Below are positions 33,166 through 44,320 of a DNA stretch of 52,357 nt, piece by piece (positions within the stretch are counted from its first letter, which is position 1; each line of letters opens with the position of its first letter). The notes under the pieces are model-generated. The model did not search any database, was not told the DNA's origin, and was given only the letters and a program-made list of their open reading frames with translations. A program made the position numbers and the translations under genes. The stretch is from Deltaproteobacteria bacterium (GTDB taxonomy: Bacteria; Desulfobacterota; RBG-13-43-22), in NCBI GenBank assembly GCA_016208255.1, contig JACQYK010000276.1, positions 1 through 52,357 of the forward strand. The letters run 5' to 3'.

Positions 33166-33783
33166 ATGGAAATAAACACCGTTTGTAAAAAATCAGTGGA
33201 AGAGTTTATCGGGATTATTGAAAAATTCCATGGCTGGGCCGCTCCGGGTGTAGTCATCGGAGGTTTTATGGTGGATTGGGCCCAGGAACTCCTTGGCCAG
33301 GGCATTGAGGCGGATGCCATTGTGGAAACCCGTCATTGTCTACCTGATGCGGTTCAACTATTTACTCCCTGCACCTGCGGCAACGGCTGGATGAAGATCC
33401 TGGACTGGGACAAGTTCGCTTTAAGTCTTTATGATAAAAAAAATCTCACCGGTTACAGGGTTTGGATGGATCTTGAGAAGCTCTCCGCCTTTCCCAACAT
33501 TTATAATTGGTATATGCGGCTGGTGGAGAAAAAAGATCTACCCTTGTCCGTCTTAAATCAAGATATCCTGTCAGCCGGAAGAAATATCTTAAGGACCGCC
33601 CTGGTTCGGATAACCCGTTACTATGGAAAAAATAAAAAGGGAGAAATCAGAATATGCCCGGTTTGTCTGGAAGCTTATCCTGTCAGACAGGGCCTGCATT
33701 GCCTGGCCTGCCAGGGTGAAGGTTATTTTGATTATGATTCTCTTACCACATTGCAGGGGATTCAAAAAGCCGTCTGTTTGTAA
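33166..33783 (+). CDS. FmdE family protein, second type
   Basis: A 205-residue FmdE relative: KFHGWAAPGVVIGGFMVDWA near residue 20 replaces the usual HGHxCPG, but VETRHCLPDAVQLFTPCTCG and GNGWMKILDWDKFALSLYDK match the family core. The C-terminus has a zinc-ribbon (CPVCLEAYPV ... CLACQGEG). Losing the HGH and first Cys suggests a different metal or substrate than the 329-937 protein. A nearly identical broken copy lies at 39427. It follows the terminator of the molybdopterin operon and may serve that enzyme. Confidence 0.8.
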   Translation: MEINTVCKKSVEEFIGIIEKFHGWAAPGVVIGGFMVDWAQELLGQGIEADAIVETRHCLPDAVQLFTPCTCGNGWMKILDWDKFALSLYDKKNLTGYRVWMDLEKLSAFPNIYNWYMRLVEKKDLPLSVLNQDILSAGRNILRTALVRITRYYGKNKKGEIRICPVCLEAYPVRQGLHCLACQGEGYFDYDSLTTLQGIQKAVCL

Positions 33784-33832
33784 GAAAGTTATAAAAGTAT
33801 AATAATTATGGCAAGCTTTATCGAAGACAATT

Positions 33833-35338
33833 ATGCCCTCACCTACTCAAACCTGGAACGATCAAGATCTTTTCTGCCACGACCTTCTAACCAGGCCCCT
33901 AACCGAAATGGGCAAAGTCCTGATCACCGGCGCCTCCGGATATGTCGGAGGTCGCTTAGTCCCGGAACTTTTATCCAGGGGATACCAGGTGTGTATTATG
34001 GTCAGAGGGGATCCCGGGATCTATCATGGCTTTTGGCCTGATTCCGAAGTAGTGGTGGCCGATGCCTCCAATAAGGAGCAACTGGCCATAGCCTTAAAGG
34101 ATATCGATACTGCTTACTATTTAATTCATTCTCTGCACCTTGGCCCCAAGGTTTTTAAAAACGCCGATCGAGACGCAGCCCTGGCCTTCCGAACCGCCGC
34201 TGAAGAAGGGCGGGTTAAGAGGATTATTTATTTGGGCGGTTTGGGGGATATTCGGAACCCGCTTTCTCCTCATCTTAGAAGTCGTATAGAAGTTGGCGAA
34301 GAATTGAAAAAAGGAAGAGTTCCCTTAACCACCCTTCGGGCGGGGATTATTATCGGCTCCGGGAGTTCCTCCTACGAGATCATCCAACACCTGGTAAAAA
34401 AACTTCCCATTATCTTTATCCCCCCCTGGGCCAAAAATCGCTGTCAACCTATTGCCATCCGGGATGTGATCAAGTATCTGGTCGGCGTTTTAGAAACGCC
34501 GGAGACGGCTGGTAAGGATTTTGATATTGGAGGGCCGGATATTTTAACCTACGAACAGATGCTCAAGATTCTATCCCGGCTACTCAATAAAAATACACCT
34601 TTCATCTCAACCTCTTTTTCTTATATTCGTTTCTATTCCTACTTAGCCAGTCTCTTAACCCCCGTCCCTTATCCGATAACGCAATGCCTGATGGAAGGGC
34701 TGAAGAACGAAGTAGTTGTTCAAGACGATAGCATCCGCAAAATGATCCCCTTTCAACCGCTCTCTTATGAAGAGGCCATCATCCGTGCCATGACCCGGGA
34801 GGAACAGGACCGGGTACATACCCGCTGGTCGGATGCCTATCCTCCGGCCCATGAGCTGGCCCTAAAGCTGCACGAACTGAACAGAAAGACTACTTACCAG
34901 GCTTGCTACCACCTCCTGACCTCAAAGAATACTTCCACCCTTTTCCAATCTATTTGCAGGATTGGCGGGAAGGAAGGTTGGTTTCATAGCAATCGGATGT
35001 GGAGGCTTTGGGGAATGGTGGATCGAATGCTGCCGGGTGTGGGAACCCCCCGGGGAAGGAAAAGCCAGTCCCAATTGAAAATAAATGATGTTCTTGATTT
35101 TTGGCGCGTGGAAGATCTCATTCCGGATCAAAAGCTCCTCTTACGGGCTGAGATGAGATTCCCTGGTAAAGCCTGGCTTGAATTTAATATCAAAGAGGAA
35201 CAAGCACAAAGAAAATTATCGGTCATCACCTATTACCATGCCCAGTCCCTTCTGAAAAAAATTTACTGGTACCTCTTTTTACCCTTTCATCACTTCCTCT
35301 TCAGGCACCTCCTGGAAGAGATCGAGAAGAGGAGTTGA
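33833..35338 (+). CDS. NAD(P)-binding SDR-type protein with DUF2867 domain
   Basis: About 501 residues with an N-terminal Rossmann domain (KVLITGASGYVGGRLVPELL near residue 28; YYLIHSLHLG; GGLGDI) of the atypical short-chain dehydrogenase/NDUFA9 kind, and a C-terminal DUF2867 domain (LWGMVDRMLPGVGTPRGR, LRAEMRFPGKAWLEFNI). Many bacteria have this fusion; its reaction is unknown. The ATG at 33833 lacks a good ribosome site; 33908 is an alternative that removes 25 residues before the Rossmann fold. It is not clearly linked to its neighbours. Confidence 0.85.
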   Translation: MPSPTQTWNDQDLFCHDLLTRPLTEMGKVLITGASGYVGGRLVPELLSRGYQVCIMVRGDPGIYHGFWPDSEVVVADASNKEQLAIALKDIDTAYYLIHSLHLGPKVFKNADRDAALAFRTAAEEGRVKRIIYLGGLGDIRNPLSPHLRSRIEVGEELKKGRVPLTTLRAGIIIGSGSSSYEIIQHLVKKLPIIFIPPWAKNRCQPIAIRDVIKYLVGVLETPETAGKDFDIGGPDILTYEQMLKILSRLLNKNTPFISTSFSYIRFYSYLASLLTPVPYPITQCLMEGLKNEVVVQDDSIRKMIPFQPLSYEEAIIRAMTREEQDRVHTRWSDAYPPAHELALKLHELNRKTTYQACYHLLTSKNTSTLFQSICRIGGKEGWFHSNRMWRLWGMVDRMLPGVGTPRGRKSQSQLKINDVLDFWRVEDLIPDQKLLLRAEMRFPGKAWLEFNIKEEQAQRKLSVITYYHAQSLLKKIYWYLFLPFHHFLFRHLLEEIEKRS

Positions 35339-35414
35339 TGAAAACCGGGAGGTGATGTCCCCCGGCAGAATCGCTGACTGGTAATATCCATTATTCGATT
35401 CAATGGTAACCGGA

Positions 35415-35662
35415 ACGGATCAAACACATGATGCCTTATGTCCAACTTTTGAAGCTACCCGCCGATCTGAGTCGATGTCCTTCACTTCGTTCGGGCCGTA
35501 ACATCCATTCTTGGAACTTTTAATTTTCAGAAATTGATTCCACAGGCTCATGGCCAGACCGATCCCCCTGAACCCCTCCTCTTTCAGCATCAGAGCGGCC
35601 ATAGTCGAATCCACCCCGCCACTCATGCCTACAGCTACCACCTTCTTATCTTTCTCGATCAT
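35415..35662 (-). pseudogene. Truncated, frameshifted MnmA-like (tRNA thiouridylase) gene
   Basis: ATG 35662, overlapping the larE stop by four bases, opens VAVGMSGGVDSTMAALMLKE, the PP-loop motif of MnmA-type tRNA 2-thiouridylases, then NGCYGPNEVKDIDSDRRVAS with a Cys. The frame breaks near 35455; a shift gives LDIRHHVFDPF, the usual continuation, and then similarity stops. About three-quarters of the gene is missing. It could bind ATP but not transfer sulfur. Since a cell needs one MnmA, an intact copy presumably exists elsewhere. Confidence 0.65.
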
Positions 35663-36498
35663 GCTGTTTTCTCATCTGAATCGAGATGGCCCAATATTTC
35701 GAGAGGCTCATTCATGCTCCCGCTTCTGTATCCCTGGAGATCAAGGGTGATGTAGTTAAATCCGAATTGTTTTAACTCCCGAATGATCTCTTCTCGGTGC
35801 TTCAATACCTCGGGAAGCTTTTGGGGTTCCACTTCCAGCCGGGCAATATCGTTGTGACATCTAACCCTGACCTGGGTCAAGCCCAGTCTTTTCATGAACA
35901 TTTCAGACAGTTCTATCCTATTGAGCAATTCAAAGGTGATGGCTGTTCCATAAGGGATTCTTGATGACAGACAGGCATATGAGGGTTTGTTGTGGGTTGG
36001 AAGCCCAAGCATTTTTGAAAGAGTCCTGATTTCTTTTTTGTTCAAACCAACATAGAAAAGAGGGCTTTTGACTTTAAATTCAGCAATAGCCCTTCTCCCC
36101 GGTCTGTAGTCTTTTTCATCATCAATATTTGACCCTTCCAGAACATGGGTATAGCCTTCGCGCCCGGCTAATTCACAGGCGATCCGGAAAAGGTGTAATT
36201 TGCAATAGTAACAACGGTTCCGCGAATTTTCCACAAAGTCCGGATTTTCCATTTCATGGGTATCAATGGTCCTGGCGGGCGCACCTATCAGATCGGCCAG
36301 TTTTTTTGCCTCTTCAATTTCTGTTTTCGGGTAGGTAGGTGAAATGCCTATGAGGGCCAAAACATTTTCTCCGCCCAAGACATCCACACAGACTTTCAAG
36401 AGCAGGGTGCTGTCCACACCACCGGAATAGGCAACGACTACCCGGGGGAAATTTCCGATGGTTTCTTTCAAATCCTTAAATTTTGTTTCTAAGCCCAT
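35659..36498 (-). CDS. larE: LarE-type ATP-dependent sacrificial sulfur transferase
   Basis: The 279-residue PP-loop protein has VVVAYSGGVDSTLLLKVCVD near residue 20, and NSRNRCYYCKLHLFRI with the LarE Cys that donates its sulfur (two further Cys: SYACLSSRIPYG). LarE proteins make the nickel-pincer nucleotide cofactor of lactate racemase or related sulfur-insertion products. No larB or larC is visible here, so the product may be another cofactor. ATG 36498 follows AAGGGG. Its stop overlaps the MnmA-like remnant and it lies downstream of cysK, in a cysteine-sulfur context. Confidence 0.85.
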   Translation of the reverse strand: MGLETKFKDLKETIGNFPRVVVAYSGGVDSTLLLKVCVDVLGGENVLALIGISPTYPKTEIEEAKKLADLIGAPARTIDTHEMENPDFVENSRNRCYYCKLHLFRIACELAGREGYTHVLEGSNIDDEKDYRPGRRAIAEFKVKSPLFYVGLNKKEIRTLSKMLGLPTHNKPSYACLSSRIPYGTAITFELLNRIELSEMFMKRLGLTQVRVRCHNDIARLEVEPQKLPEVLKHREEIIRELKQFGFNYITLDLQGYRSGSMNEPLEILGHLDSDEKTA

Positions 36499-36536
36499 GA
36501 ATCCCCTTTTCTTTTCGTGTACTTGCATGATCCTGC

Positions 36537-37472
36537 TTATGCGGCATATTTCTGAAAGAGCCAGGTAGAAAGATAGCGTTCCCCGGTGTCCGGTAAAACG
36601 GCTACGATAGTTTTCCCTTCGGCCTCCTTCCGTTGGCCGATTTTCAGGGCAGCCCAGAGGGCCGCTCCACTGGATATGCCGGCCAAAATACCTTCTTCGG
36701 TTGCCAGACGGCGGGTGGTTTCTCCGGCGTCTTCATTGGAAACCTGTATGATTTCATCTATAATTTTACGATTTAAAACCTCCGGCACAAAACCCGCACC
36801 AATACCTTGAATCTTGTGGGGTCCTGGTTTTCCCCCGGATAATACCGGCGAATCCATTGGTTCGACTCCGACGATCTTAAAGCTTGGCCTCCGAGATTTG
36901 ATCACCTCTCCAACGCCGGTGATCGTTCCGCCGGTGCCGATACCCGAAATAAAATAATCTATCTTTCCATCCGTATCGTCCCAAATCTCCTCCGCCGTGG
37001 TTTTTCTATGAATTTCCGGATTAGCCGGATTTTTAAACTGCTGGGGGATAAAGCTGTTCTTGTTTTCCTTAGCCAGTTCTTCCGCTTTCAAGATCGCACC
37101 ATTCATCCCCTTGGCCCCTTCAGTCAGGACCAACTCAGCACCAAATATTTTCAATAACTGCCTGCGTTCCAGACTCATCGTTTCCGGCATAGTGAGGATC
37201 AGTCGATATCCTCTGGCCGCGCAGACAAAAGCCAGGGCGATGCCGGTATTGCCGCTGGTCGGTTCGATAATGACCGTGTCCTTATTAATGAGTCCTTGTC
37301 TTTCGGCCGCTTCTATCATAGCCAGCCCGATTCTGTCTTTGACCGAAGATAAAGGATTGAAGGATTCAAGTTTCACCAGCACCGTGGCCTTTGAACCTTC
37401 ATTTATCCGATTGATCCTGACCAGCGGTGTCCTGCCGATGGTCTTGGTGATGTCATCAAAAATCCTGGACAT
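36537..37472 (-). CDS. cysK: Cysteine synthase (O-acetylserine sulfhydrylase)
   Basis: A 311-residue PLP enzyme: [24 protein letters not shown] with the PLP Lys (about residue 44), [20 protein letters not shown] and [16 protein letters not shown] for phosphate binding, [11 protein letters not shown] near the end. It makes cysteine from O-acetylserine and sulfide. AAAGGAG precedes the ATG at 37472. It follows metY and is probably controlled by the Rrf2 regulator at 38854. Confidence 0.95.
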   Translation of the reverse strand: MSRIFDDITKTIGRTPLVRINRINEGSKATVLVKLESFNPLSSVKDRIGLAMIEAAERQGLINKDTVIIEPTSGNTGIALAFVCAARGYRLILTMPETMSLERRQLLKIFGAELVLTEGAKGMNGAILKAEELAKENKNSFIPQQFKNPANPEIHRKTTAEEIWDDTDGKIDYFISGIGTGGTITGVGEVIKSRRPSFKIVGVEPMDSPVLSGGKPGPHKIQGIGAGFVPEVLNRKIIDEIIQVSNEDAGETTRRLATEEGILAGISSGAALWAALKIGQRKEAEGKTIVAVLPDTGERYLSTWLFQKYAA

Positions 37473-37504
37473 GTTATTCTCCTTTCTTTCCTTGATTCTT
37501 CCCC

Positions 37505-38812
<1,308 letters not shown>

Positions 38813-38853
38813 TTAATTCAGGCAAAATATATTTCCGGCCTTTACGGTCGCTT

Positions 38854-39291
38854 TTAAATTTGGTGGGTCAAGGTCTTTTCCGTCTTTTCCCTGCTCATCT
38901 GGGCCAATTTTTCCAGGGATATGGATTGAAGGGTCTCGGATATCTTCCCGCCCAATAAAATCCAGATGTCCCGGGCGGCACAGGTAGAAATCCTGGTGCA
39001 GGCAGAAGAATCATTTATACAATTCACCAAACAGTCCCCCTCCAGGACATCGACAATTTCCTTCAGGGTAATTTTTGAAGGTTCTTTGGCCAGAGTATAC
39101 CCGCCAGAGGCCCCCCGGCTGGAATTCACCAGTCCTGCCCCTCTTAGAGGAATAATAATCAGGCTGAGGTACTTTTCGGAAATCTCTTCTTTTTTGGCAA
39201 TATCCTTCAATAAAACCGATCCCTTACCGTAATTAAGGGCCAAGGAGAGCATCAGCCTTACCCCGTACCGAGCTCTTGTTGAAAGTTTCAT
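38854..39291 (-). CDS. Rrf2 family regulator (IscR/CymR-like)
   Basis: The 145-residue winged-helix protein opens MKLSTRARYGVRLMLSLALN and has the SSRGASGGYTLAKEPSKITL wing and a Cys set (GDCLVNCINDSSACTRISTC) in the place where IscR-type proteins bind an Fe-S cluster. In CymR-type members control is by CysK interaction; here the Cys pattern favours cluster or redox sensing. Position just upstream of metY-cysK and a dyad over its own promoter point to control of cysteine synthesis. Confidence 0.9.
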   Translation of the reverse strand: MKLSTRARYGVRLMLSLALNYGKGSVLLKDIAKKEEISEKYLSLIIIPLRGAGLVNSSRGASGGYTLAKEPSKITLKEIVDVLEGDCLVNCINDSSACTRISTCAARDIWILLGGKISETLQSISLEKLAQMSREKTEKTLTHQI

Positions 39292-39318
39292 ATATCATCC
39301 TCTTCGTCAATTACTATT

Positions 39319-39366
39319 AATACTATCGTTTTAATAGTATTTACTTGAACTCAGGATCCTTGTCAA
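39319..39366 (-). promoter_or_regulatory. Rrf2 promoter and dyad operator
   Basis: Minus-strand TTGACA (39361-39366), 17 bases, TAAATA (39338-39343). An exact dyad AATACTAT-7-ATAGTATT (39319-39341) overlaps the -10 and start site, as expected for autoregulation by the Rrf2 protein. The -35 of this promoter and the dyad fill the gap before the fmdE remnant. Confidence 0.65.
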
Positions 39367-39426
39367 GAAAAATTTTTAAAAAGAATACCACCCAAAGAAA
39401 ATAAAATTTAGTTACCACCAGTCAAT

Positions 39427-39860
39427 TTGCCGCGCTGGGCCGCGCCAGGCGTGGTTATTGGCGGATTTATGGTTGATTGGGCTCAAGAACTGTTGGGCGA
39501 CCATGTGGAAGCCGATGCTATCGTGGAGACCGGTCACTGTCTCCCGGACGCTGCTCACTCCCTGCACTTGCGGCAACGGCTGGATGAAGGTTCTGGATTG
39601 GGACAAGTTTGCTCTGTGTCTCTATGATAAAAAAACCCTCTCCGGCCACAGGGTTTGGATGGATTTGGAGAGGCTCTCCGACTTTCCCGATATTTATAAT
39701 TGGTATATGCGCCTGGTGGAGAAGAAAGATTTGCCTCTATCCGTCTTAAATCAGGATATCCTTTCAGCCGGGAGAAAAATGTTAAATACCGCCCCGGTTC
39801 AGATCACCCGATACTATGGGAAAAACAAAAAGGGGGAGATCCGGATCTGTCCGGAGGGAG
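39427..39860 (+). pseudogene. Broken second copy of the 33166 fmdE-type gene
   Basis: The sequence matches residues about 23-165 of the 33166 protein. It starts at WAAPGVVIGGFMVDWAQELL, shifts frame near 39550 and continues PCTCGNGWMKVLDWDKFALC, VWMDLERLSDFPDIYNWYMR and ITRYYGKNKKGEIRICP. The N-terminus and the zinc-ribbon are missing. Similarity to the intact gene is high over about 430 bases, so it is a recent duplication that has decayed. The residues after ICPEG do not match. Confidence 0.8.
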
Positions 39861-39969
39861 TTTTGAATTTTCCATTGGGGCAATTTATATTGGGACGCTG
39901 CTGCCTGCCTTTTTATAAGATGCGGCAGACAGCAGCTGATCTGACCGGACGGATTATGACCGCCGGAGT

Positions 39970-41418
39970 CTAATTCACTTTGATGATTTTATAGGATCCA
40001 TCTCTATTATAAGACACCTCGGCATCCAGATAAAAAACGTTCTTTATGTCCTGCTTTACATCCTTTACCATGAAGTAGGCCTCCCCGCTCCGGGCCCCGG
40101 TGGAACAGATAAAAACAATAGGTTTGCTGAAATCGAGTGTTTTTAACTTTTTTTCCAGTTCGCCAATGGGGATATTGACCGCTGTTTTGAAAGTCCCTGT
40201 TGAATATTCCGCAGAACTTCTCACATCAATCATAAACATGCTGCTGGGATTTTCATTCAGCATCTTTTCAAAAGAAGCGACATCAATCGTCCCTTCCCCC
40301 TTTCCCGGTTTAACTTTATCCGCGACAGGGGCAAAGGTTTTTTCCCACTCGGGATAACCACCGGCATAGACCAGGACATTTCGATATCCCAGGTCAAACA
40401 ATTTCCGGGCCAGCTCATGGGATAAGACACAACTGTACCCCTGGCAAAAAGAAATCACCGGTTTGGTCAGGTCTTTGGGTAATCCCCCCTTTTTTTCTTC
40501 GAATTTAGTGGCTGAGATATTGATGGCCCCTTCGATCGTTCCCTTACTGAACAAATTGGCCGGTCGGGAATCATAAAAAGGTATTCCGGCAGTGTGCAAT
40601 TCTTTGGCCTTTTTTATATCAATTTCCTGGTAGTCCGTGTCAAGCCAGACCGGGGGGGCTATATACAGTTTTAAGTTGGTGTATCCTTTTTCTTTCAGTC
40701 TTTTGGCATTCATAAAGCTCAACTCACATTCGCGGCCGATCCCCAGAATAATCTCAGTATCTTTGGCGATGTTTAATTTTTCGAACTCAGCATAGACACT
40801 GTTGAATTTCATGGACGGCAGGGATAGGGCCGAGGGGATGTGACCGGTCGAATACAGTCCTTCCGGACGGGCATCCATGATAACGACCTGCTTAAATTGC
40901 CGAATACCGGTTCCCACCTTACCTCTGACATAATCATAGTCCACCACCGCAAACCCCTGGGCGACGACTTCTTTGGTCAAGGCCACCAGGGAGAAGCCCT
41001 TTTTCCATTCCTGGACGCCCCCGGCAAAAACCTTGATGTTGTTATATCCCATTTTTTGTGCCGCCCTGGCCTACTCGTGGCCCAGTTTGTTGGCAGGATC
41101 CTGGCCATAGAAAACCAGAAGGGTCCCTTTGTTTTTGGGCAGCAGCCTGGTAAGTTCGTTGGGTTGATTGTTTGGAATGCTGAAGGAACCAAATATATGA
41201 CCTTCGTTGTATTCCTCTTTGGACCGGACATCGATGACCATCGAGTTGGGCGGCGGGGGCAGCTTGGCATATTCGGCCACAAAATCCGCAGCAACAAGGT
41301 CTTTAAAATACCAGCCTGGTTGCTTCTCGGCGGCCTGTGCCGCAGCCGAGCCGACGCCCAAGGCCACTGCCAGGGCCAGAGTTAATAAGATCCCAAAGTG
41401 TTTTAATAATTTTTTCAT
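39970..41418 (-). pseudogene. Exported multi-rhodanese protein interrupted by an amber codon
   Basis: ATG 41418 (GGAGGAG upstream) opens a signal peptide (LLTLALAVALGVGSAAAQAA) and a first rhodanese domain. An in-frame TAG (41071-41073) follows LGHE, and the same frame continues ARAAQKMGYNNIKVFAGGVQ through three more rhodanese domains to 39970, about 482 residues in all. Domain 3 has CQGYSC and domain 4 FICSTGARSG with a typical catalytic loop; domain 1 has lost its Cys. The protein would handle sulfane sulfur in the periplasm, fitting the molybdopterin operon upstream of it. The TAG may be a mutation, a sequence error or, less likely, a recoded codon. Confidence 0.75.
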
Positions 41419-41480
41419 TATTCTCCTCCGTTGTTTAGTGTTTTTCCCAAATTTCTAAAACATGGCCTGTTGTTCCATAC

Positions 41481-42110
41481 TTAAGTCTTTTTCCAAAACG
41501 AAACCGGCAGACGAACATTGCCCGGCAAGGTCGGTTCTTTCGGCCAATCCAATTGAACGGTACCGGCCGTATAATAGATACGGGGCCTGGTATCGATTAG
41601 AGTGTTTTTCACCTGGACCAGCCGGCCTTTTTTCATCAGGGCGCTGACTCGACTTCCAGGATCGTTCAGGTCCCCGAAAACCCGGGCCTTGGTGGGGCAG
41701 GTGGTAACACAGGCCGGTTCCTCCCCGCGGATCAAACGGTGTTGGCAATAATCGCACTTGTCAGCCCGGCGGGTAACCGGGTTCCAAAACCGGGCTCCGT
41801 AGGGACAGCCTGTTACACAGTTGCCGCAACCGATGCACTTAGCTGGATCGATGACCACCATCCCGTCGGAGCGTTTATAAGTGGCCCTGACCGGGCAGGC
41901 GGCCACACAGGCCGGATCCTCACATTGCATGCACTGGCCGGGTTGAAACTGGACCCTTCGTCCCTTGACCCCGATAGCAGGTTTGACCCAGTTCCGCCAG
42001 CGGCCTTCGGGAACATTATTTTCAACCTTACAGGCCACCAGGCAGGCCTTGCAGTCAAGACACTTCAAGGCATCAATGATCAAAACATAATTCTTACGAC
42101 TGATGTCCAT
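41481..42110 (-). CDS. 4Fe-4S electron-transfer subunit (PhsB/PsrB-like)
   Basis: A 209-residue protein with four cluster motifs: CLDCKACLVACKVE, CMQCEDPACVAACP, CIGCGNCVTGCPYG and CDYCQHRL ... CVTTCPTKA. No signal peptide is present, so it would be exported with the Tat substrate encoded just before it. Its ATG overlaps the stop of the molybdopterin gene by one base. It feeds electrons between the molybdopterin subunit and the membrane or heme components of the operon. Confidence 0.92.
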   Translation of the reverse strand: MDISRKNYVLIIDALKCLDCKACLVACKVENNVPEGRWRNWVKPAIGVKGRRVQFQPGQCMQCEDPACVAACPVRATYKRSDGMVVIDPAKCIGCGNCVTGCPYGARFWNPVTRRADKCDYCQHRLIRGEEPACVTTCPTKARVFGDLNDPGSRVSALMKKGRLVQVKNTLIDTRPRIYYTAGTVQLDWPKEPTLPGNVRLPVSFWKKT

Positions 42111-44299
42111 CAGGTAATCTTCCTCACAGTCACAAAAGTTTCATGCATAGCCATGTTGCCTGAAATGGTGTCATTGTGGTCTTCCAGGATCTCGACAATG
42201 GAGGCCCCTTTCCCATAGACATTGGAAAGCCCTTTAGACAACACCCCGAACCCGGAATCCATATAGACCGTATCCGGACGAATCTCATCGGTGACCCGCA
42301 CCTTGAGTATCCCCTTCCCCACCGGGCTGGCCACCTCTACAACCTCCCCTGAAGCAACAGCAAGGTTTCGAGCCGGTTTGGGGTGCAGCCAAAGTTCATT
42401 CTCCGGGACCAGCTCGGCCAACAAAGCATTATTGGTGGAAGAACCCTGGGTGATGTAGGCGTTTCGCCCGACAACCAGCCTGAATTTCCCCTCGGGGACC
42501 GCCTGAGGGGGCTTGTAAACCGGCATCGGATCGGCCTTTTTTTCAGTATAACGCTGATTGTAAAGCTCGATTTTCTTGGAAAGGGTTTTGTAAATCTTTC
42601 CTTCATAGACGCCGTAAATCTTACTGTGCTTGAAATGAAATCCGTCTTTCTTCAGATCTTTTTTGGCCTCAGGCCAGTCTTGCAGCTGTTCCTGACGGTA
42701 TTCCTCCATGGTGAAATCAAAATATTTCCCCAGTCCCAGACGTTTGGCCAGTTCGGAGACGATCCAAAAAACCGGCTTGGACTCGAACAAGGCCGGGACT
42801 ACCGGGTCACGGGTAACTATGCACCCACAGGCCGAAGAACCTTGAAGGGCGGTTATAGGGTCCATCCGTTCCAGATAACTGGGGGCCGGGAGGACCAGAT
42901 CGGCCATCCAGGCCGTATCGCTCATGGCAATATCCACCGTCACCATAAAATCAAGCTTATTGATCATTTCTATGGTCTTGCGGCGGTTGGCCCCGGTAGC
43001 CATGGGGTTGATCTTGTAGGTAAACAACCCTTTGATCGGATAGGGCTTGCCTTCGATAATCGCATCACGGGCATGTTTGAAGGAGCCTTCTTCCTCAAAC
43101 ATCATCGGCGACCGCCCGCTTTCTATTCTTTCCTCCGGATTCTCTTCATAAAAGGGCGGGTCAAAGGGTTTGGCCTTGACCTTGATTTCCCGGGCCGCGG
43201 TGAGCCCGCCGGGACGGTCCCAATTGCCCAGCAAGGCGTTGACGATGGCCATAGAGCGGCGAATCTGGGTGGAGTTTTCATAATCCGAGGTACGACGGCC
43301 GGGATAAATCATGGCCGCCGGGGCGGCCGCAGCCAGTTCCCGGGCAATACGACGGATGTCTTTGGCAGGGATTTCACACTCTTTCTCGGCCCATTCCGGG
43401 GTGTATTTCCGGGCATGATCCTTGAGCTGTTCCAGACCGTAAGTTTTTTCGTTTACGAATTTTTCGTCGTACCGTTTTTCCTCGATCAGAACGTTGGCTA
43501 CCGCCAAGAAAAAGGCCATGTCCGTACCTGGTTTGATGGCATGCCATTCATGGGCCATGGCCGCGGTTTTGGTAAAACGGGGATCCAGGACCACCAGCTT
43601 ACAACCCTTCTGCTTGGCCGTCATCATGTCGATGCTGTCCGGGGTGATCAGGGCCTCAAAAACATTAGCGCCGGCCATAATAATATATTTGGAATTGAGG
43701 GTGTCAGGGATCGGCATTTCTCCAAAGGTATCCAGATAAGCCCTGTTCCGGCTGACTAAACAATTCGATTCATGGGAAACGACATTATAAGAGCCAAAAA
43801 CACTGGCAAAGCGGTTGACAAAACTGGATTGGACATCCGAGCCGGCCATAAAAAGGACCCCGCATCGGGTATATTTTTCGCCAATGACCTGAAATTTTTC
43901 GGCAGCCAGATCCAGGGCCTGGGGCCAGGAAAGACGCTGCCAGCGCCCCTCGCCCCGGGCCCCTTTGCGAAGCAGGGGATATTTCAAACGGTCCGGGTCA
44001 TAGAGCTGTTTGATCCCCGCGTTTCCCTTGGCGCACAACATACCCCTGGATTTCAGGAACTGGGGATGGGGGTCAAGTTTCCTGACCACCCCCTTTTCCA
44101 CCCTGGCGATCAGTCCACATTTATTGAGGCACATGTCGCAAATGGAGGGGAGACTTCGCACGTCACTTCCGAACTGGTTTCCGGTCGAAGGAATGAGGGC
44201 ATGTAAAATCCGGGGAGCCCCCAGAGTAGCCGCCGCAGCCATTCCGGAAAACTGCAGGAACTGGCGGCGGGTCAAGCCTTTCTCATTAGCTGACGACAT
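42110..44299 (-). CDS. Periplasmic molybdopterin oxidoreductase catalytic subunit (PhsA/PsrA-like)
   Basis: The 729-residue protein has a Tat signal (TRRQFLQFSGMAAAATLG), the 4Fe-4S motif CDMCLNKCGLIARV with the last Cys in LCAKGNAG, and the probable Mo ligand Cys in SHESNCLVSRNRAYLDTFG. Size and motifs match the thiosulfate/polysulfide reductase group; the same fold also works as an oxidase. GGAG precedes the ATG. TusA-like and rhodanese genes in the same operon support a sulfane-sulfur substrate. Confidence 0.88.
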   Translation of the reverse strand: MSSANEKGLTRRQFLQFSGMAAAATLGAPRILHALIPSTGNQFGSDVRSLPSICDMCLNKCGLIARVEKGVVRKLDPHPQFLKSRGMLCAKGNAGIKQLYDPDRLKYPLLRKGARGEGRWQRLSWPQALDLAAEKFQVIGEKYTRCGVLFMAGSDVQSSFVNRFASVFGSYNVVSHESNCLVSRNRAYLDTFGEMPIPDTLNSKYIIMAGANVFEALITPDSIDMMTAKQKGCKLVVLDPRFTKTAAMAHEWHAIKPGTDMAFFLAVANVLIEEKRYDEKFVNEKTYGLEQLKDHARKYTPEWAEKECEIPAKDIRRIARELAAAAPAAMIYPGRRTSDYENSTQIRRSMAIVNALLGNWDRPGGLTAAREIKVKAKPFDPPFYEENPEERIESGRSPMMFEEEGSFKHARDAIIEGKPYPIKGLFTYKINPMATGANRRKTIEMINKLDFMVTVDIAMSDTAWMADLVLPAPSYLERMDPITALQGSSACGCIVTRDPVVPALFESKPVFWIVSELAKRLGLGKYFDFTMEEYRQEQLQDWPEAKKDLKKDGFHFKHSKIYGVYEGKIYKTLSKKIELYNQRYTEKKADPMPVYKPPQAVPEGKFRLVVGRNAYITQGSSTNNALLAELVPENELWLHPKPARNLAVASGEVVEVASPVGKGILKVRVTDEIRPDTVYMDSGFGVLSKGLSNVYGKGASIVEILEDHNDTISGNMAMHETFVTVRKIT

Positions 44300-44320
44300 A
44301 GATAAAACTCCAGAACCCCT

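Noticed and set aside
33808-34041. Alternative ATG-initiated frame at 33808
   Set aside because: It runs in a different frame through the Rossmann gene start and has no homology; the frame starting at 33833 gives the intact NAD-binding motif.
42383-43759. 458-codon plus-strand open frame inside the molybdopterin gene
   Set aside because: It is the antisense shadow of a clear PhsA-like gene and has no ribosome site or family motif.
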